From positions 62,001 through 126,000 of the forward strand of contig JAJRSO010000002.1 of the NCBI GenBank assembly GCA_024278755.1: a stretch of DNA of 64,000 bases. Reading direction: 5' to 3'. Below the pieces are notes generated by a model. The model worked only from the letters and a program-made list of their open reading frames with translations, was not told the origin of the DNA and searched no databases. Made by a program: the position numbers and the translations under genes. The stretch comes from Calditrichota bacterium. GTDB lineage: Bacteria; Calditrichota; Calditrichia; Calditrichales; Calditrichaceae. Positions 42,530 to 51,812 of this stretch are shown here, one piece after another (positions within the stretch are counted from its first letter, which is position 1; every line of letters starts with the position of its first letter).

Positions 42530-45500
42530 ATGCGTAAAAAAAAGCAGGAACCGACACAGGATTTTACAAATATCTGGAGTTACCACCCCAACGCCCGATT
42601 TGGGATTTTCCGTAAAGTACTTATTTCGTTTTTAGTTATCTCTTTAACTCCGATTATTCTTCTCGGCTTTTATTTTTTAAATATACTTACCGGTGTGGGC
42701 GCGAACATGGTCGAAAAGACCACCACAAGCGTAAATCGTAAAATTCAGGATGCACTGGAACTTCAGGCTGTTCTTACGGCAAAATCACTTACCGTGTTTT
42801 TAGAGCAGCGGGAACAGGATCTGATTCGTTTAAAAGAGGTGCGTCCGTCTGCAAAAAATTTTCTGTTATTCTCCCGCCAAAATAGCAGAGAAATCTGGAA
42901 ACGGATTGGTACCAACGAAAATCCGGGGGAAAAACATCTGCTGATTCCCCTCTACAAAGAGGTCTCTTTTGTCGATGTCCGTGGGATGGAAAAAATTAAA
43001 ATTGTAAATAACCGTGTGCTCCCGGCGGAAAAACTTAAAAATGTTCGTTTCCCTCAAAATACAACCTATAAAACAGAAACCTATTTCCAAAAGACCCTCC
43101 ATTTAAAAGCAAATGAAATGTATGTGGGACACCTGGCCGGATTTCATGTGAGTAAACAAGAACAGTTAGGGCGGGCAACCCGTGTCGAAGACGCGGTGGA
43201 GGGAAAGGAATATGACGGGGTTATTCGTTTTGCCGCACCGGTGTACGCAAAAGGTTATTTGCAGGGAATTGTGGTTTTGGGTTTGGACCACCGCCATTTA
43301 ATGGAGTTTACGCAGCATATTTTGCCCAACCAGAAAATGACCACCGTATTTCCCAGTTATATGTCCGGTAATTATGCCTTTATGTTTGATGACCGGGGCT
43401 GGATAATCACCCATCCGAAATACTGGGATATTCCCGGAGTAGATGCAAACTGGCGTTGGGTTCCGGCCTACACGGAACACAGTACCAGCCGGGATATTGA
43501 ACTGGGAAACATTCCATTTAATTTGGACAGCGCGGCTTTCATTCATAAAAACTACCCTTTTGTTTCACGCCAGGTGCGCAACCATCTTTCCGGTTCGGTA
43601 ATTACAAAAAATGTGGGTGGTGTAACAAAAATTATGGCATATGCGCCGATATTATTTAATAAGGGGGAGTATAAAAATACCGGAATTTTTGGCGGCATTA
43701 CGGTGGGCGCGGAACTGAAAAAATTTCAGTTACCCGCGTTTTTTATTGGCAACAGCATTTTACAGGCATTGCAGCTTGTCCGCGAAAACCTGATAGCTGT
43801 TTTGGTGTTTGCGCTATTGCTAAGCGTTTGGCTTTCCTGGCTTATTTCGCGGGGAATTACGAATCCTATTCTTCTCATTATGCGCGGAGCCAGAGAACTT
43901 GCAAAAGGTAAATTGGAAAAAAATATCAGTGTTAACCGCCATGATGAAATTGGAGTTTTGGCAGCCGTTTTTAATTTTATGGCCTATGAACTACAAAAAA
44001 GCCGCAGTGAATTGTTGCGTTCCTACAATAAATTAAAACAATCCAAGGCCGAGGTCGATTCTTATGCGGAGGATTTGGAGTACCAGCTTAAAATTCTTAA
44101 AAGTATTCAGCGCATCAGTAATATTTTAGGATCTACGCTGGATATGAACGCGGTTATTCGCATTATTCTGCAAAACTGTGTGGAAAGTGTCGGTTTCGAC
44201 CGGGCGCTCTTGTATCTGTTAGATATAAAAGAAGAGTATCTGGAATGTAAAGAGGCTTACGGCTTTAGCGACGAAGAGGATGCGCTGGCGCGTCAGTCCA
44301 AGTATCACATCCGGCATTACGACTGCATCGAAACAAAAGTGGCGCGCGAGGGCCGTATTATCTTTATTAAAGATTTTAAAAACTATACGCAGGCCACCGT
44401 ACTGGATAAAAAAATACGCCGTTACGGCAAGAGTAATTCGTTTGTTTTTATTCCGTTAAAAGTAAAAGAACGCATCATCGGTATTTTGGGCGCCGATAAA
44501 TTGCGCACCGAAGAAGAGATTACACAAACCGATATAAATTCATTACAGATTCTGGCCAATCAGGCTTCGCGGGTTATCGAAAATACCCGGCTGTATTCGG
44601 AAATTATCAATCAGCGGAATTTTGTGGAAGATGTTTTGCGCTATATGATTAACGGAGTGCTTACGGTAAATCCCGAGGGTGTTATTACCAGCGTTAACCG
44701 GGCGGCGCTTTCCATTTTATCTGTATCCAAAGCCGATATTCTCGGGAAAAATGCCCGGGAAGTCTTCCGCACGAATGAAGACGTAGTAAATCAGATTCGC
44801 GATAAACTGGCCGGTCGCGGATTTTATCACGGCTATAATTTACGGTTTATAATTAAAGAGGTAGAAAAGTATATCAACATTAATGCTTCTACTACGGGCG
44901 GTGGCGAATCGAGTATTATCATTTTGGAAGATGTTACCGAGCGCAAACGGCTGGATGAAAACTTTGCCCGGGTGGAACGATTGGCATCGCTGGGGCGCTT
45001 TGCCGCCGGCCTGGCCCATGAATTACGTAATCCGCTGACCGGTGTAAGTTTATTGCTGGACGATTTGCATGATAAACTTACTGCCATGCCGGAAGTGACA
45101 AAAATGCTGGCCATGGCTTTAAACGAAATTGAACGGCTCGAAAATTTAACAAACGAAATCCTTGATTATGCAAATCCAACAAAAGGAAGTTATAAAAAAA
45201 TGGATATAAATGAACTCATCAAGACAACGCTTCCTTTTATCGAAAAACAATGCCAGCCGGCCGGAATTTCCGTAGAAACCACATTAGAACCGACTCTGCC
45301 GACGGTATGGATAAATCCGGATAAAATTCGTCAGGCGCTGTTGAATATTTTAATCAACGCTATTCAGGCCATGCCCGAAGGAGGCAAAATTTCGGTGGCT
45401 ACTCACTTTTTAAAAGATGTTTCCGTTAAAGGGAAAGAAAAAAACGGCTGGATTCATATCACCGTTACTGATAGCGGGCCGGGCATTCCGACGGAAGATA

Positions 45501-45685
45501 TGGAAAAGATTTTCGAACCATTTTTTACTAAAAACAAAGAAGGCACCGGGCTGGGACTTTCGACTACGCAGAGTATTGTGGAAGAACATGGCGGCAAAAT
45601 ACAGGTACGCAGTAGTTCAGGAGGAGCCGGATTTATTATTCTTCTGCCGATATTTGCGCGAAAAAAGGAGGAAAATGAAGTATAA
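42530..45685 (+). CDS. Large membrane sensor histidine kinase (Cache-like, HAMP, GAF, PAS)
   Basis: About 1051 residues; I prefer ATG 42530 to GTG 42521. Order: cytoplasmic start, span 1 near residues 30-55, an extracytoplasmic region of ~350 residues with double-Cache character (GYLQGIVVLGLDHRHL, YAFMFDDRGWIITHPKY), span 2 near 410-435, HAMP, a coiled segment, GAF (DRALLYLLDIKEEYL), PAS (NGVLTVNPEGVITSVN), then the kinase core with His830 in AGLAHELRNPLTG, N box NILINAIQAMPEGG and G box GTGLGLSTTQS. Its last 11 bases overlap the NtrC-type regulator, its obvious partner. It should sense a small extracellular ligand and activate sigma54 transcription. Confidence 0.92.
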   Translation: MRKKKQEPTQDFTNIWSYHPNARFGIFRKVLISFLVISLTPIILLGFYFLNILTGVGANMVEKTTTSVNRKIQDALELQAVLTAKSLTVFLEQREQDLIRLKEVRPSAKNFLLFSRQNSREIWKRIGTNENPGEKHLLIPLYKEVSFVDVRGMEKIKIVNNRVLPAEKLKNVRFPQNTTYKTETYFQKTLHLKANEMYVGHLAGFHVSKQEQLGRATRVEDAVEGKEYDGVIRFAAPVYAKGYLQGIVVLGLDHRHLMEFTQHILPNQKMTTVFPSYMSGNYAFMFDDRGWIITHPKYWDIPGVDANWRWVPAYTEHSTSRDIELGNIPFNLDSAAFIHKNYPFVSRQVRNHLSGSVITKNVGGVTKIMAYAPILFNKGEYKNTGIFGGITVGAELKKFQLPAFFIGNSILQALQLVRENLIAVLVFALLLSVWLSWLISRGITNPILLIMRGARELAKGKLEKNISVNRHDEIGVLAAVFNFMAYELQKSRSELLRSYNKLKQSKAEVDSYAEDLEYQLKILKSIQRISNILGSTLDMNAVIRIILQNCVESVGFDRALLYLLDIKEEYLECKEAYGFSDEEDALARQSKYHIRHYDCIETKVAREGRIIFIKDFKNYTQATVLDKKIRRYGKSNSFVFIPLKVKERIIGILGADKLRTEEEITQTDINSLQILANQASRVIENTRLYSEIINQRNFVEDVLRYMINGVLTVNPEGVITSVNRAALSILSVSKADILGKNAREVFRTNEDVVNQIRDKLAGRGFYHGYNLRFIIKEVEKYININASTTGGGESSIIILEDVTERKRLDENFARVERLASLGRFAAGLAHELRNPLTGVSLLLDDLHDKLTAMPEVTKMLAMALNEIERLENLTNEILDYANPTKGSYKKMDINELIKTTLPFIEKQCQPAGISVETTLEPTLPTVWINPDKIRQALLNILINAIQAMPEGGKISVATHFLKDVSVKGKEKNGWIHITVTDSGPGIPTEDMEKIFEPFFTKNKEGTGLGLSTTQSIVEEHGGKIQVRSSSGGAGFIILLPIFARKKEENEV

Positions 45686-47066
45686 AAACATACTGATCGT
45701 AGACGACGAAGAATTTATCCGCTTAAATTTAAAACGTATATACAGTGAGGAACCCTACCGGGTGTTCCTCGAAAACCGCGGCGCTTCCGCTTTAAAAACA
45801 GCAGAAGAGGAAGATATCGATTTGGCCCTGCTGGATTTGAATTTACCCGATATGAGCGGTATTGATGTACTTAAGCAGATCAAAGAGATAAAACCCGGGC
45901 TGCTGGTCATTATGATTACCGGCTATGCTTCGGTAGAATCTGCTGTGGAAGCCTTAAAACTGGGTGCCTACGATTATATAAAAAAGCCCTTTAAGGCCGA
46001 CGCTATTCGCCTGATTACCCGATTGGCGCTGGAGGCGCAAAGCCTTAAAGAAACCGTAAAAAACCTGCGCGAACTACAGCCGGGCATGGATGCCGATCCG
46101 ATTCTGGGTGAAAGTGAAGCGATTTCGAAGGTACGAAATCAAATAGAAGAATTTTCGAAATACGATTCCGAAACCGTGCTTATTTCCGGTGAAAGCGGCG
46201 TCGGCAAAGAATTGGTTGCCCGATCTCTGCACTACTTAAGTTCCCGTAAAGAAAAGGAATTTATCGAAATAAACTGCGCCTCTATTCCGGAGACGCTGCT
46301 GGAAAGCGAATTGTTTGGCTATGAAAAGGGGGCTTTTACCGACGCCAAAACCAAAAAAACAGGCCTGCTGGAAAAAGCAGACGAGGGCACTCTGTTTCTC
46401 GATGAGATCGGCGAAATGAGCATGGCCCTGCAGGCCAAACTTTTACGGGTGCTGGAAAATAAAAAACTGCGCCGCCTGGGAGCAACTGAAGATAAAATAA
46501 TTAATGTGCGTATTATTGCCGCTACCAATAAAAATTTAAAAGAGGCCATAGCGGCTAAAGAGTTTAGGCAGGATTTGTATTATCGTTTGAATGTTCTGCC
46601 GATAGAGATTCCGCCATTGCGCGAGCGTGGCGAAGACATTTTACTATTTACCGATTATTTTTTTCGGCATTTTAATAGCAAGTTCAATAAAAATGTTAAG
46701 GGCTTTAGCGAAGAATCCAAACTGATATTGCTTCAATATAACTGGCCGGGCAATGTACGCGAACTTAAAAATATGATTGAGCGTATCTGTATTTTACAAA
46801 AAGAGCCGGTTATACGGCCGGCACACCTGCCAAACGAACTCATCGCCGGAACCGCAAAACAAGACATCGGGCTTTGTGACGAATTGTTTAATTCTGGCGA
46901 TTTGGCGCTGGAAGATGTTTTGCGCGAAACAGAAATTGCCGTATTAAAACGAGCTTATAATCTTAGTGGCCAAAATACAAGCCGGGCTGCCCGTCTTTTA
47001 AATATTCCCAGAGAAACCTTGCGCTATAAGCTGCACAAATATAATATCGAATCCGGTGAATCTTAG
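45675..47066 (+). CDS. NtrC-family sigma54-dependent response regulator
   Basis: 463 residues from ATG 45675, which has AAGGAGG upstream; a longer in-frame reading into the kinase gene is not supported. Receiver domain with Asp54 (LLDLNLPDMSG), then the AAA+ activator domain with Walker A GESGVGKE, the sigma54-contact loop ELFGYEKGAFTDA (GAFTDA instead of GAFTGA, a variant found in natural activators), and Walker B GTLFLDEIGEM. The C-terminal Fis-type helix-turn-helix reads TSRAARLLNIPRETLRYKL. It forms a two-component pair with the overlapping kinase. A -24/-12 promoter stands 100 bases downstream, ahead of the porin. Confidence 0.95.
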   Translation: MKYKNILIVDDEEFIRLNLKRIYSEEPYRVFLENRGASALKTAEEEDIDLALLDLNLPDMSGIDVLKQIKEIKPGLLVIMITGYASVESAVEALKLGAYDYIKKPFKADAIRLITRLALEAQSLKETVKNLRELQPGMDADPILGESEAISKVRNQIEEFSKYDSETVLISGESGVGKELVARSLHYLSSRKEKEFIEINCASIPETLLESELFGYEKGAFTDAKTKKTGLLEKADEGTLFLDEIGEMSMALQAKLLRVLENKKLRRLGATEDKIINVRIIAATNKNLKEAIAAKEFRQDLYYRLNVLPIEIPPLRERGEDILLFTDYFFRHFNSKFNKNVKGFSEESKLILLQYNWPGNVRELKNMIERICILQKEPVIRPAHLPNELIAGTAKQDIGLCDELFNSGDLALEDVLRETEIAVLKRAYNLSGQNTSRAARLLNIPRETLRYKLHKYNIESGES

Positions 47067-47073
47067 CCGCTTT

Positions 47074-47089
47074 CGGCCAAAATTGGCCG
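47074..47089 (+). promoter_or_regulatory. 16-bp palindrome: possible activator site or terminator
   Basis: CGGCCAA, two A, TTGGCCG: a perfect dyad centred about 108 bases before the predicted start of the porin transcript, where sigma54 activators usually bind. It also lies eight bases after the regulator's stop and is followed by GTTTTATTG, so a weak terminator (CGGCC stem, 6-base loop) is the alternative. Confidence 0.5.
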
Positions 47090-47162
47090 GTTTTATTGTT
47101 GCAAAATTTATCCTTCCTTTTTCTACTCCCCATTTCCCGCCGTTTGATTTAAATCACAAAGC

Positions 47163-47178
47163 TGGCATATCCTTTGCA
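47163..47178 (+). promoter_or_regulatory. Sigma54 (-24/-12) promoter of the porin gene
   Basis: TGGCAT-ATCC-TTTGCA: the invariant GG (47164-47165) and GC (47176-47177) are ten bases apart as required. Expected start near 47190, leaving a leader of about 50 bases with GAGGAGG before the porin ATG. The preceding gene encodes a sigma54 activator. Confidence 0.82.
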
Positions 47179-47240
47179 CTTCGGTTACCAATCAACCCTA
47201 ATTAAACTCACTTCAACCTATTATTTTATGAGGAGGTTTT

Positions 47241-48224
47241 ATGAAAAAGCTATTAGTGCTTTTGTTTGTTTTCGGTTTGGCAACTTTTCTGTTTGCCCAG
47301 GATGCGCCGGAACTTAAAGTTCGTTTAGGCGGCTCCGTTCAATCCATGGTAAGTTATGCGTCTGTCGATTCGGGTGATGCTCTTATGGGGGTCGGGCTGC
47401 GTCGCGTACGTTTGCGCGCATATGCGTCATTTGGAAAAAGCTTAAAAGGTTTTATCCAATATTCGGCAAAAAGCAACAAAGTGCTTGATGCTCGTATTAC
47501 TTATATTTTCTCTCCACAGTTTAACGTTCGCATTGGCCGTTTTATCGGAGCGGGAATGAAAGCCGGCGGACTTACTTCACATACCAGTATTGATATCGTC
47601 GAAAGACCGGTCTCCGCGCAAAAATGGGGAGCCATGACAATTGGGGCTGATTATCGCGATTACGGGATTGCTTTTTTTGGTAAAAAGAGCATGTTTAAAT
47701 ACAACCTGACTCTGCAAAACGGCAATGGCGCCAAAAATATTACATCATCCCATAAATCCAACAACGATGCTTTAAATGCAACCGGCAGCGGTATGACGGT
47801 AAGCGGAATGGCTTCTGTAACACCAATGAAAGCCTTGGAAGTTGGCGGATATTATGGCGTCGGAAATAAAAATTATAATGATTATACCAGTTATTCGGCA
47901 TATCTCTATTATCAGCCGGAAAAATTCCGCATTAAAGCCGAATTGGTAAGCATTACAAAAGATCCTGTAACTTCGTTGGGGTATTATGTATTCGGCGCTT
48001 ATCGGATGACCGATAACCTTGAACTGCTCGGACGTTACGAACAATGGGATCAGAATACCGATATTGATAACAATGAAGAAACCGATATTACGGTAGGTGC
48101 GACCTATTCGATGTTCCCTAACAAATGGAAAGCATCTAAAATAACGGTTGCGTATGTATTACAGCAGGAAGATCCTTCCATCGATAATAATGTACTGTAC
48201 GCAATGTTCCAGCTGATATTCTGA
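47241..48224 (+). CDS. Outer-membrane porin (OprP/OprO-like)
   Basis: A 327-residue beta-barrel. The signal peptide ends LFA at residue 19, exposing Gln. The mature protein shows alternating strands with porin features: LRRVRLRAYASFGKSLKGFI, then FNVRIGRFIGAGMKAG, similar to phosphate-selective porins O and P, many Tyr/Asn turns, and a C-terminal Phe (FQLIF) for BAM recognition. GAGGAGG gives a strong ribosome site. It is preceded by a sigma54 promoter and the NtrC-type regulator, and followed by a terminator, so it forms a single regulated unit. Solute preference is not visible; the Liv importer downstream suggests amino-acid uptake. Confidence 0.85.
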   Translation: MKKLLVLLFVFGLATFLFAQDAPELKVRLGGSVQSMVSYASVDSGDALMGVGLRRVRLRAYASFGKSLKGFIQYSAKSNKVLDARITYIFSPQFNVRIGRFIGAGMKAGGLTSHTSIDIVERPVSAQKWGAMTIGADYRDYGIAFFGKKSMFKYNLTLQNGNGAKNITSSHKSNNDALNATGSGMTVSGMASVTPMKALEVGGYYGVGNKNYNDYTSYSAYLYYQPEKFRIKAELVSITKDPVTSLGYYVFGAYRMTDNLELLGRYEQWDQNTDIDNNEETDITVGATYSMFPNKWKASKITVAYVLQQEDPSIDNNVLYAMFQLIF

Positions 48225-48225
48225 T

Positions 48226-48254
48226 AAAGAGGCCTGTGGGCCTCTTTATTTTTA
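48226..48254 (+). terminator. Intrinsic terminator after the porin gene
   Basis: AAAGAGGCC, loop TGTG, GGCCTCTTT, then ATTTTTATT, starting just beyond the porin stop codon. Confidence 0.9.
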
Positions 48255-48444
48255 TTAGAAACAGTTGCTTACCTCGCTTCTGCTACGGTTTAATTTGGTT
48301 GAGATTGATAAGGGGTATGGAGGGAGAAGGTTTTACCGAAAAGTAAAATCGGCGTCCCACGGCGGATGGGGTAAGCAATAGCCATGAATTTTTAATAAAA
48401 CTCCGTTTATTCTTGTTTGATCTAACAAGAGAGGAAATGTACTA

Positions 48445-49689
48445 ATGAAATACCTAAAAGTTATTATCATACTTGTTCTGACGGCTGCATTTGCATTAAG
48501 CATTAGTGGCTGCGGTAAAAAAGCGGACGGTCCGGTAAAGGTTGGCGTTTTGTTGCCTTTGACCGGTTCCAAAGCGAAGTTTGGCGAAATGGAAAAGAAC
48601 TCCTTTGAATTAGCCAAAGAAAAAATTAACGAAGCCCGCACTAAAGCCGGTTTAAATAAAATTGAATTCGTATACGAAGATGATACCGGTAAGCCGGACG
48701 TGGGTCGTGCGGCCATGGAAAAACTGGTAAATGTAAATAAGGTGGCTATGGTTACCGGAGGATATAGTTCTTCCGTTACATTTGCCGCGGCTGCGGTTGC
48801 CCAACAGTATCGGATACCATTTCTGGTAAATACAGGTTCCGTAGATAAAATTACCGAACCGGAAGCCTTTAACCTGACAACCGACGATGGTGATAAGTTT
48901 TATATCTACCGCTTAAATCCCCCTGTGTCGGAATATGCTTCCGGTCTGGAAAGTTTACTTCGCGAAGTGGTAAAACCGAAATCTGTATTTATTATCCACG
49001 AAAATACCGCATTTGGCACTAAAGGAGCCGAAGCCTTTCAGAAATCCGCAGAAAAATTAGGTATTAAAGTGGTGGGTGACGAGTCTTATTCCGGCGGCAC
49101 GGTGGATTTTAAACCGATGCTCTCCAATGCAAAAAAACTGAATCCGGATATGACTTATATGATTTCATATGTAATGGATGCCGCTCAGTTGATGAAACAA
49201 GCGCGCGAACTTAACTGGAAACCAAAACTTTTTGTTGGCGCCGGCGCAGGTTACACCATGCCGGCTTTTAAAGAAAATGCCGGCGTTGCTTCGCGGCGAA
49301 TGGTTTCTGCCACTTTATGGCATCAGTCTCTGCCCATTCCCGGCGCAAAAGAATACTTTGATGGTTACATTGCTAAATTTGGCGGCGACGGTCCCGATTA
49401 CCACGGCGCCGAAGCGTACGCAGCAGCCACGGTTGTGGATGATGTGTTAAAACGCTGTAACGGTAATTATGATGCGGCAACTATTAAAAAAGCGTTGGAT
49501 GCCACCGATATGATGACCGTTTTTGCACCTGTAAAATTTACTTCCTATGGAAAGAAAATCCATCAGAACAAAGTGGAAACCTATGTTGTTCAGTGGATTG
49601 ACGGAACATTAAAACTAATCTGGCCAAAAGATTTAGCCAATGCACCGTTTGAATATCCGATTGACTGGACAAAAATTTGGGCCAAATAA
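48445..49689 (+). CDS. ABC transporter substrate-binding lipoprotein (LivK type)
   Basis: A 414-residue periplasmic binding protein of the type I (branched-chain amino-acid) fold, anchored through Cys23 (lipobox SISGC). The mature start VKVGVLLPLTGSKAKFGEM is characteristic, followed by VYEDDTGKPDVGRAAMEKLV and VFIIHENTAFGTKGAEAF. It delivers ligand to the permease encoded downstream. Such proteins also bind amides, urea or aromatic acids, so the ligand is not certain. AGAGAGGAAATG-like sequence precedes the ATG. A long stem with T tract separates it from livH-like genes, which suggests higher expression of the binding protein. Confidence 0.93.
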   Translation: MKYLKVIIILVLTAAFALSISGCGKKADGPVKVGVLLPLTGSKAKFGEMEKNSFELAKEKINEARTKAGLNKIEFVYEDDTGKPDVGRAAMEKLVNVNKVAMVTGGYSSSVTFAAAAVAQQYRIPFLVNTGSVDKITEPEAFNLTTDDGDKFYIYRLNPPVSEYASGLESLLREVVKPKSVFIIHENTAFGTKGAEAFQKSAEKLGIKVVGDESYSGGTVDFKPMLSNAKKLNPDMTYMISYVMDAAQLMKQARELNWKPKLFVGAGAGYTMPAFKENAGVASRRMVSATLWHQSLPIPGAKEYFDGYIAKFGGDGPDYHGAEAYAAATVVDDVLKRCNGNYDAATIKKALDATDMMTVFAPVKFTSYGKKIHQNKVETYVVQWIDGTLKLIWPKDLANAPFEYPIDWTKIWAK

Positions 49690-49713
49690 ATCAACTCTAC
49701 GGCTCTTTGTAAT

Positions 49714-49790
49714 AAAAACACGGGAATCGGCCTTCCTCTGAAAAAACGAAAAAATGTACAAATTATATTTTTCCGGTTCCTGTGTTTTTT
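49714..49790 (+). terminator. Long-armed attenuator/terminator between the binding protein and permease genes
   Basis: AAAAACACGGGAATCGG (49714-49730) pairs with CCGGTTCCTGTGTTTTT (49773-49789) along all 17 positions, two as G-U pairs in RNA, and the 3' arm merges into a T tract. The 42-base loop is long for a terminator. The position suits partial termination after the binding protein gene. Confidence 0.6.
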
Positions 49791-49932
49791 GTACAACACG
49801 AACGCATAGTCTGATAAAAGAGGTGAAACTGTTTCAGCGTTGTAATTACAGATTTTAGTTGATTCGTGTTTATTCGCAATGGCTTTGACTTTTTTGGAAC
49901 GCATTAAATCTAAACTGATTTTGAGGTTATGA

Positions 49933-50808
49933 ATGGAACTTTTCTTACAGACCCTGGTAAACGGGACGCTGATTGGAGGATTATACGCGATTATCGGTAT
50001 CGGAATGACGCTGATTATGGGCGTAATGGGCATTATCAATTTGGCCCATGGGCAGATAATGATGATTGCCATGTACATCACCTGGGTTTTATGGCAATTT
50101 TTAGGGATTGACCCCCTATTAAGCCTGTTTATCTCTATTCCGCTGGTTTATGTTTTAGGCGATTTAATGGCCCGCTATCTTTTGTATCCTTTAATGGAGA
50201 AAGAATCTATCCTGCCGGAAAACCAGGTTCTTATGACGGTTGGCATCGGAATGGTACTGGTAGAGCTGGCAAGAACCATTTTTACCAGTGACTACCGTTC
50301 TGTACAAACAAGCTATTCGGATATCGTTTGGCGACTAGGGCATATTTCATTAAGTGTGCCCGTTGTAATCGATTTTTTTATTGCCATTGCTTTTACAGGA
50401 GCCATGTTCTGGTTTCTGATAAAAACCGATATAGGACGTTCCATTCGCGCAACGGCACAGGATAAAGAAGCGGCAATCCTGATGGGCGTCAGCGCTAAAA
50501 AAATTACTATTTTAACGTTTGCCCTAGGCAGTAGTTTAACAGCCGCCGCCGGAACGCTCTTTCTTCCTATTTATTATTTATACCCGGATGTGGGCCCAAT
50601 TTTTACATTGAAAGCATTTGTTATTACAATTCTTGGCGGACTTGGTTCCACGGTAGGCGCCATTGCCGGCGGTCTGGTTTTGGGCATTGCCGAAACATTT
50701 GGAGCTACCTATATCTCCATGGGATACAGGGACGCTTTTGGACTGATTATCTTTTTGCTGGTTTTAATTTTTATGCCCGGTGGGTTAAAAAGCTTGACTA
50801 AAGTGTAG
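49933..50808 (+). CDS. livH: Branched-chain amino-acid ABC transporter permease (LivH)
   Basis: A 291-residue inner-membrane permease with about eight spans. LVNGTLIGGLYAIIGIGMTL at the start, MGIINLAHGQ, and the cytoplasmic coupling segment RATAQDKEAAILMGV are standard for LivH. TILGGLGSTVGAIAGGL near the end is also conserved. GAGGTTATGA supplies the ribosome site. It begins the tight livH-livM-livG-livF group, separated by eight bases from livM. Symbols follow fold and order; the transported solute is not proven. Confidence 0.93.
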   Translation: MELFLQTLVNGTLIGGLYAIIGIGMTLIMGVMGIINLAHGQIMMIAMYITWVLWQFLGIDPLLSLFISIPLVYVLGDLMARYLLYPLMEKESILPENQVLMTVGIGMVLVELARTIFTSDYRSVQTSYSDIVWRLGHISLSVPVVIDFFIAIAFTGAMFWFLIKTDIGRSIRATAQDKEAAILMGVSAKKITILTFALGSSLTAAAGTLFLPIYYLYPDVGPIFTLKAFVITILGGLGSTVGAIAGGLVLGIAETFGATYISMGYRDAFGLIIFLLVLIFMPGGLKSLTKV

Positions 50809-50816
50809 GTATTCGA

Positions 50817-51812
50817 ATGACAACTGAACAGACAAATAAAAATCCGTTAATTGCCAAAAATGAATGGTTTATCATTCTTGCGGCAGTCGTATTACCGTTT
50901 ATTTTTCATTTCTCGCCCTATATTCAGGGGCTGCTTATTTTTATCATGATATGGACTGTGTTGGGTTCGTCCTGGAACTTATTGGCAGGATTTACCGGTT
51001 TGGTCTCTTTTGGTCATGCGGCATATTTTGGAGTGGGCGCCTATGTTGGCGGCTTACTCTATTTTCATTTTCATATTTCGCCTTGGTGGGGATTGCTGTT
51101 AGGCGGACCGGTTGCGGTTCTTTTCGGGTACCTTTTGGGCCTTATGGTGTTTCGTTTGCGTGGGCCCTATTTTGCTTTGGGAACGCTCGCCTCAGCCGAA
51201 ATTTTACGCATTGTTTTCGGACAGGAAGAATGGCTGACAAACGGGCATAACGGAATTTTATATATCACGACCTGGGTAAGTAAATATCCGTATTATTTTG
51301 TCGGACTGGCAATCGCCTTGGGATCGGTGCTTACGATTAAACTTGTAATGCGCTCTAAGGCCGGTTTCTATTTTCTTTCTATCCGGGAAGATGAAGATGC
51401 GGCCGAGGCTTTGGGCATAGATACAAAGCTGTATAAAAACATTGCCACAATAATTTCTACCTTCTGGGCCGGAACCGCCGGTGCCTTTTACATGATTTAT
51501 ATGGGTTTTATCGATCCGGAAGTCGTGTTTGCCTTACATAATATTTCCATTATTACAATTTTAGTGGGAATTATCGGCGGTGTCGGAACCATTTGGGGGC
51601 CAACCGTCGGAGCCGTAATAATGGTGCTGGTGCAGGAACTGTTTCGTTCCGCTTTCTTTGATTTGGCGCCAAGCTGGGTTTCGCGCATGCACGAACTGGC
51701 TTTTGGCCTGCTGGTCATCTTTGTAATTCTTTATCTGGCCGGCGGCGTGGTAGGTGATTGGGATATTATCAGAAAACGATTGCATTTTAAAAGGGCGGAG
51801 ATTAAAGAATGA
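50817..51812 (+). CDS. livM: Branched-chain amino-acid ABC transporter permease (LivM)
   Basis: A 331-residue permease, the second membrane subunit of the importer. Family motifs are NLLAGFTGLVSFGHAAYFGVG, FRLRGPYFALGTLA, the coupling region REDEDAAEALGIDTKLYK, and GGVGTIWGPTVGAV. About nine spans. It overlaps livG in ATGA, indicating coupled translation. A charged C-terminal tail is cytoplasmic. Confidence 0.94.
   Translation: MTTEQTNKNPLIAKNEWFIILAAVVLPFIFHFSPYIQGLLIFIMIWTVLGSSWNLLAGFTGLVSFGHAAYFGVGAYVGGLLYFHFHISPWWGLLLGGPVAVLFGYLLGLMVFRLRGPYFALGTLASAEILRIVFGQEEWLTNGHNGILYITTWVSKYPYYFVGLAIALGSVLTIKLVMRSKAGFYFLSIREDEDAAEALGIDTKLYKNIATIISTFWAGTAGAFYMIYMGFIDPEVVFALHNISIITILVGIIGGVGTIWGPTVGAVIMVLVQELFRSAFFDLAPSWVSRMHELAFGLLVIFVILYLAGGVVGDWDIIRKRLHFKRAEIKE

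Noticed and set aside
45417-45674. In-frame N-terminal extension of the NtrC-type regulator by 86 codons
   Set aside because: It lies wholly inside the kinase ATPase domain in another frame, has no receiver-like sequence, and the ATG at 45675 has a strong AAGGAGG and starts exactly at the receiver domain.
46319-46350. GAFTDA instead of GAFTGA in the sigma54 contact loop as a sign of lost function
   Set aside because: GAFTDA is a recurrent natural variant in NtrC-type activators, and the rest of the domain is intact.
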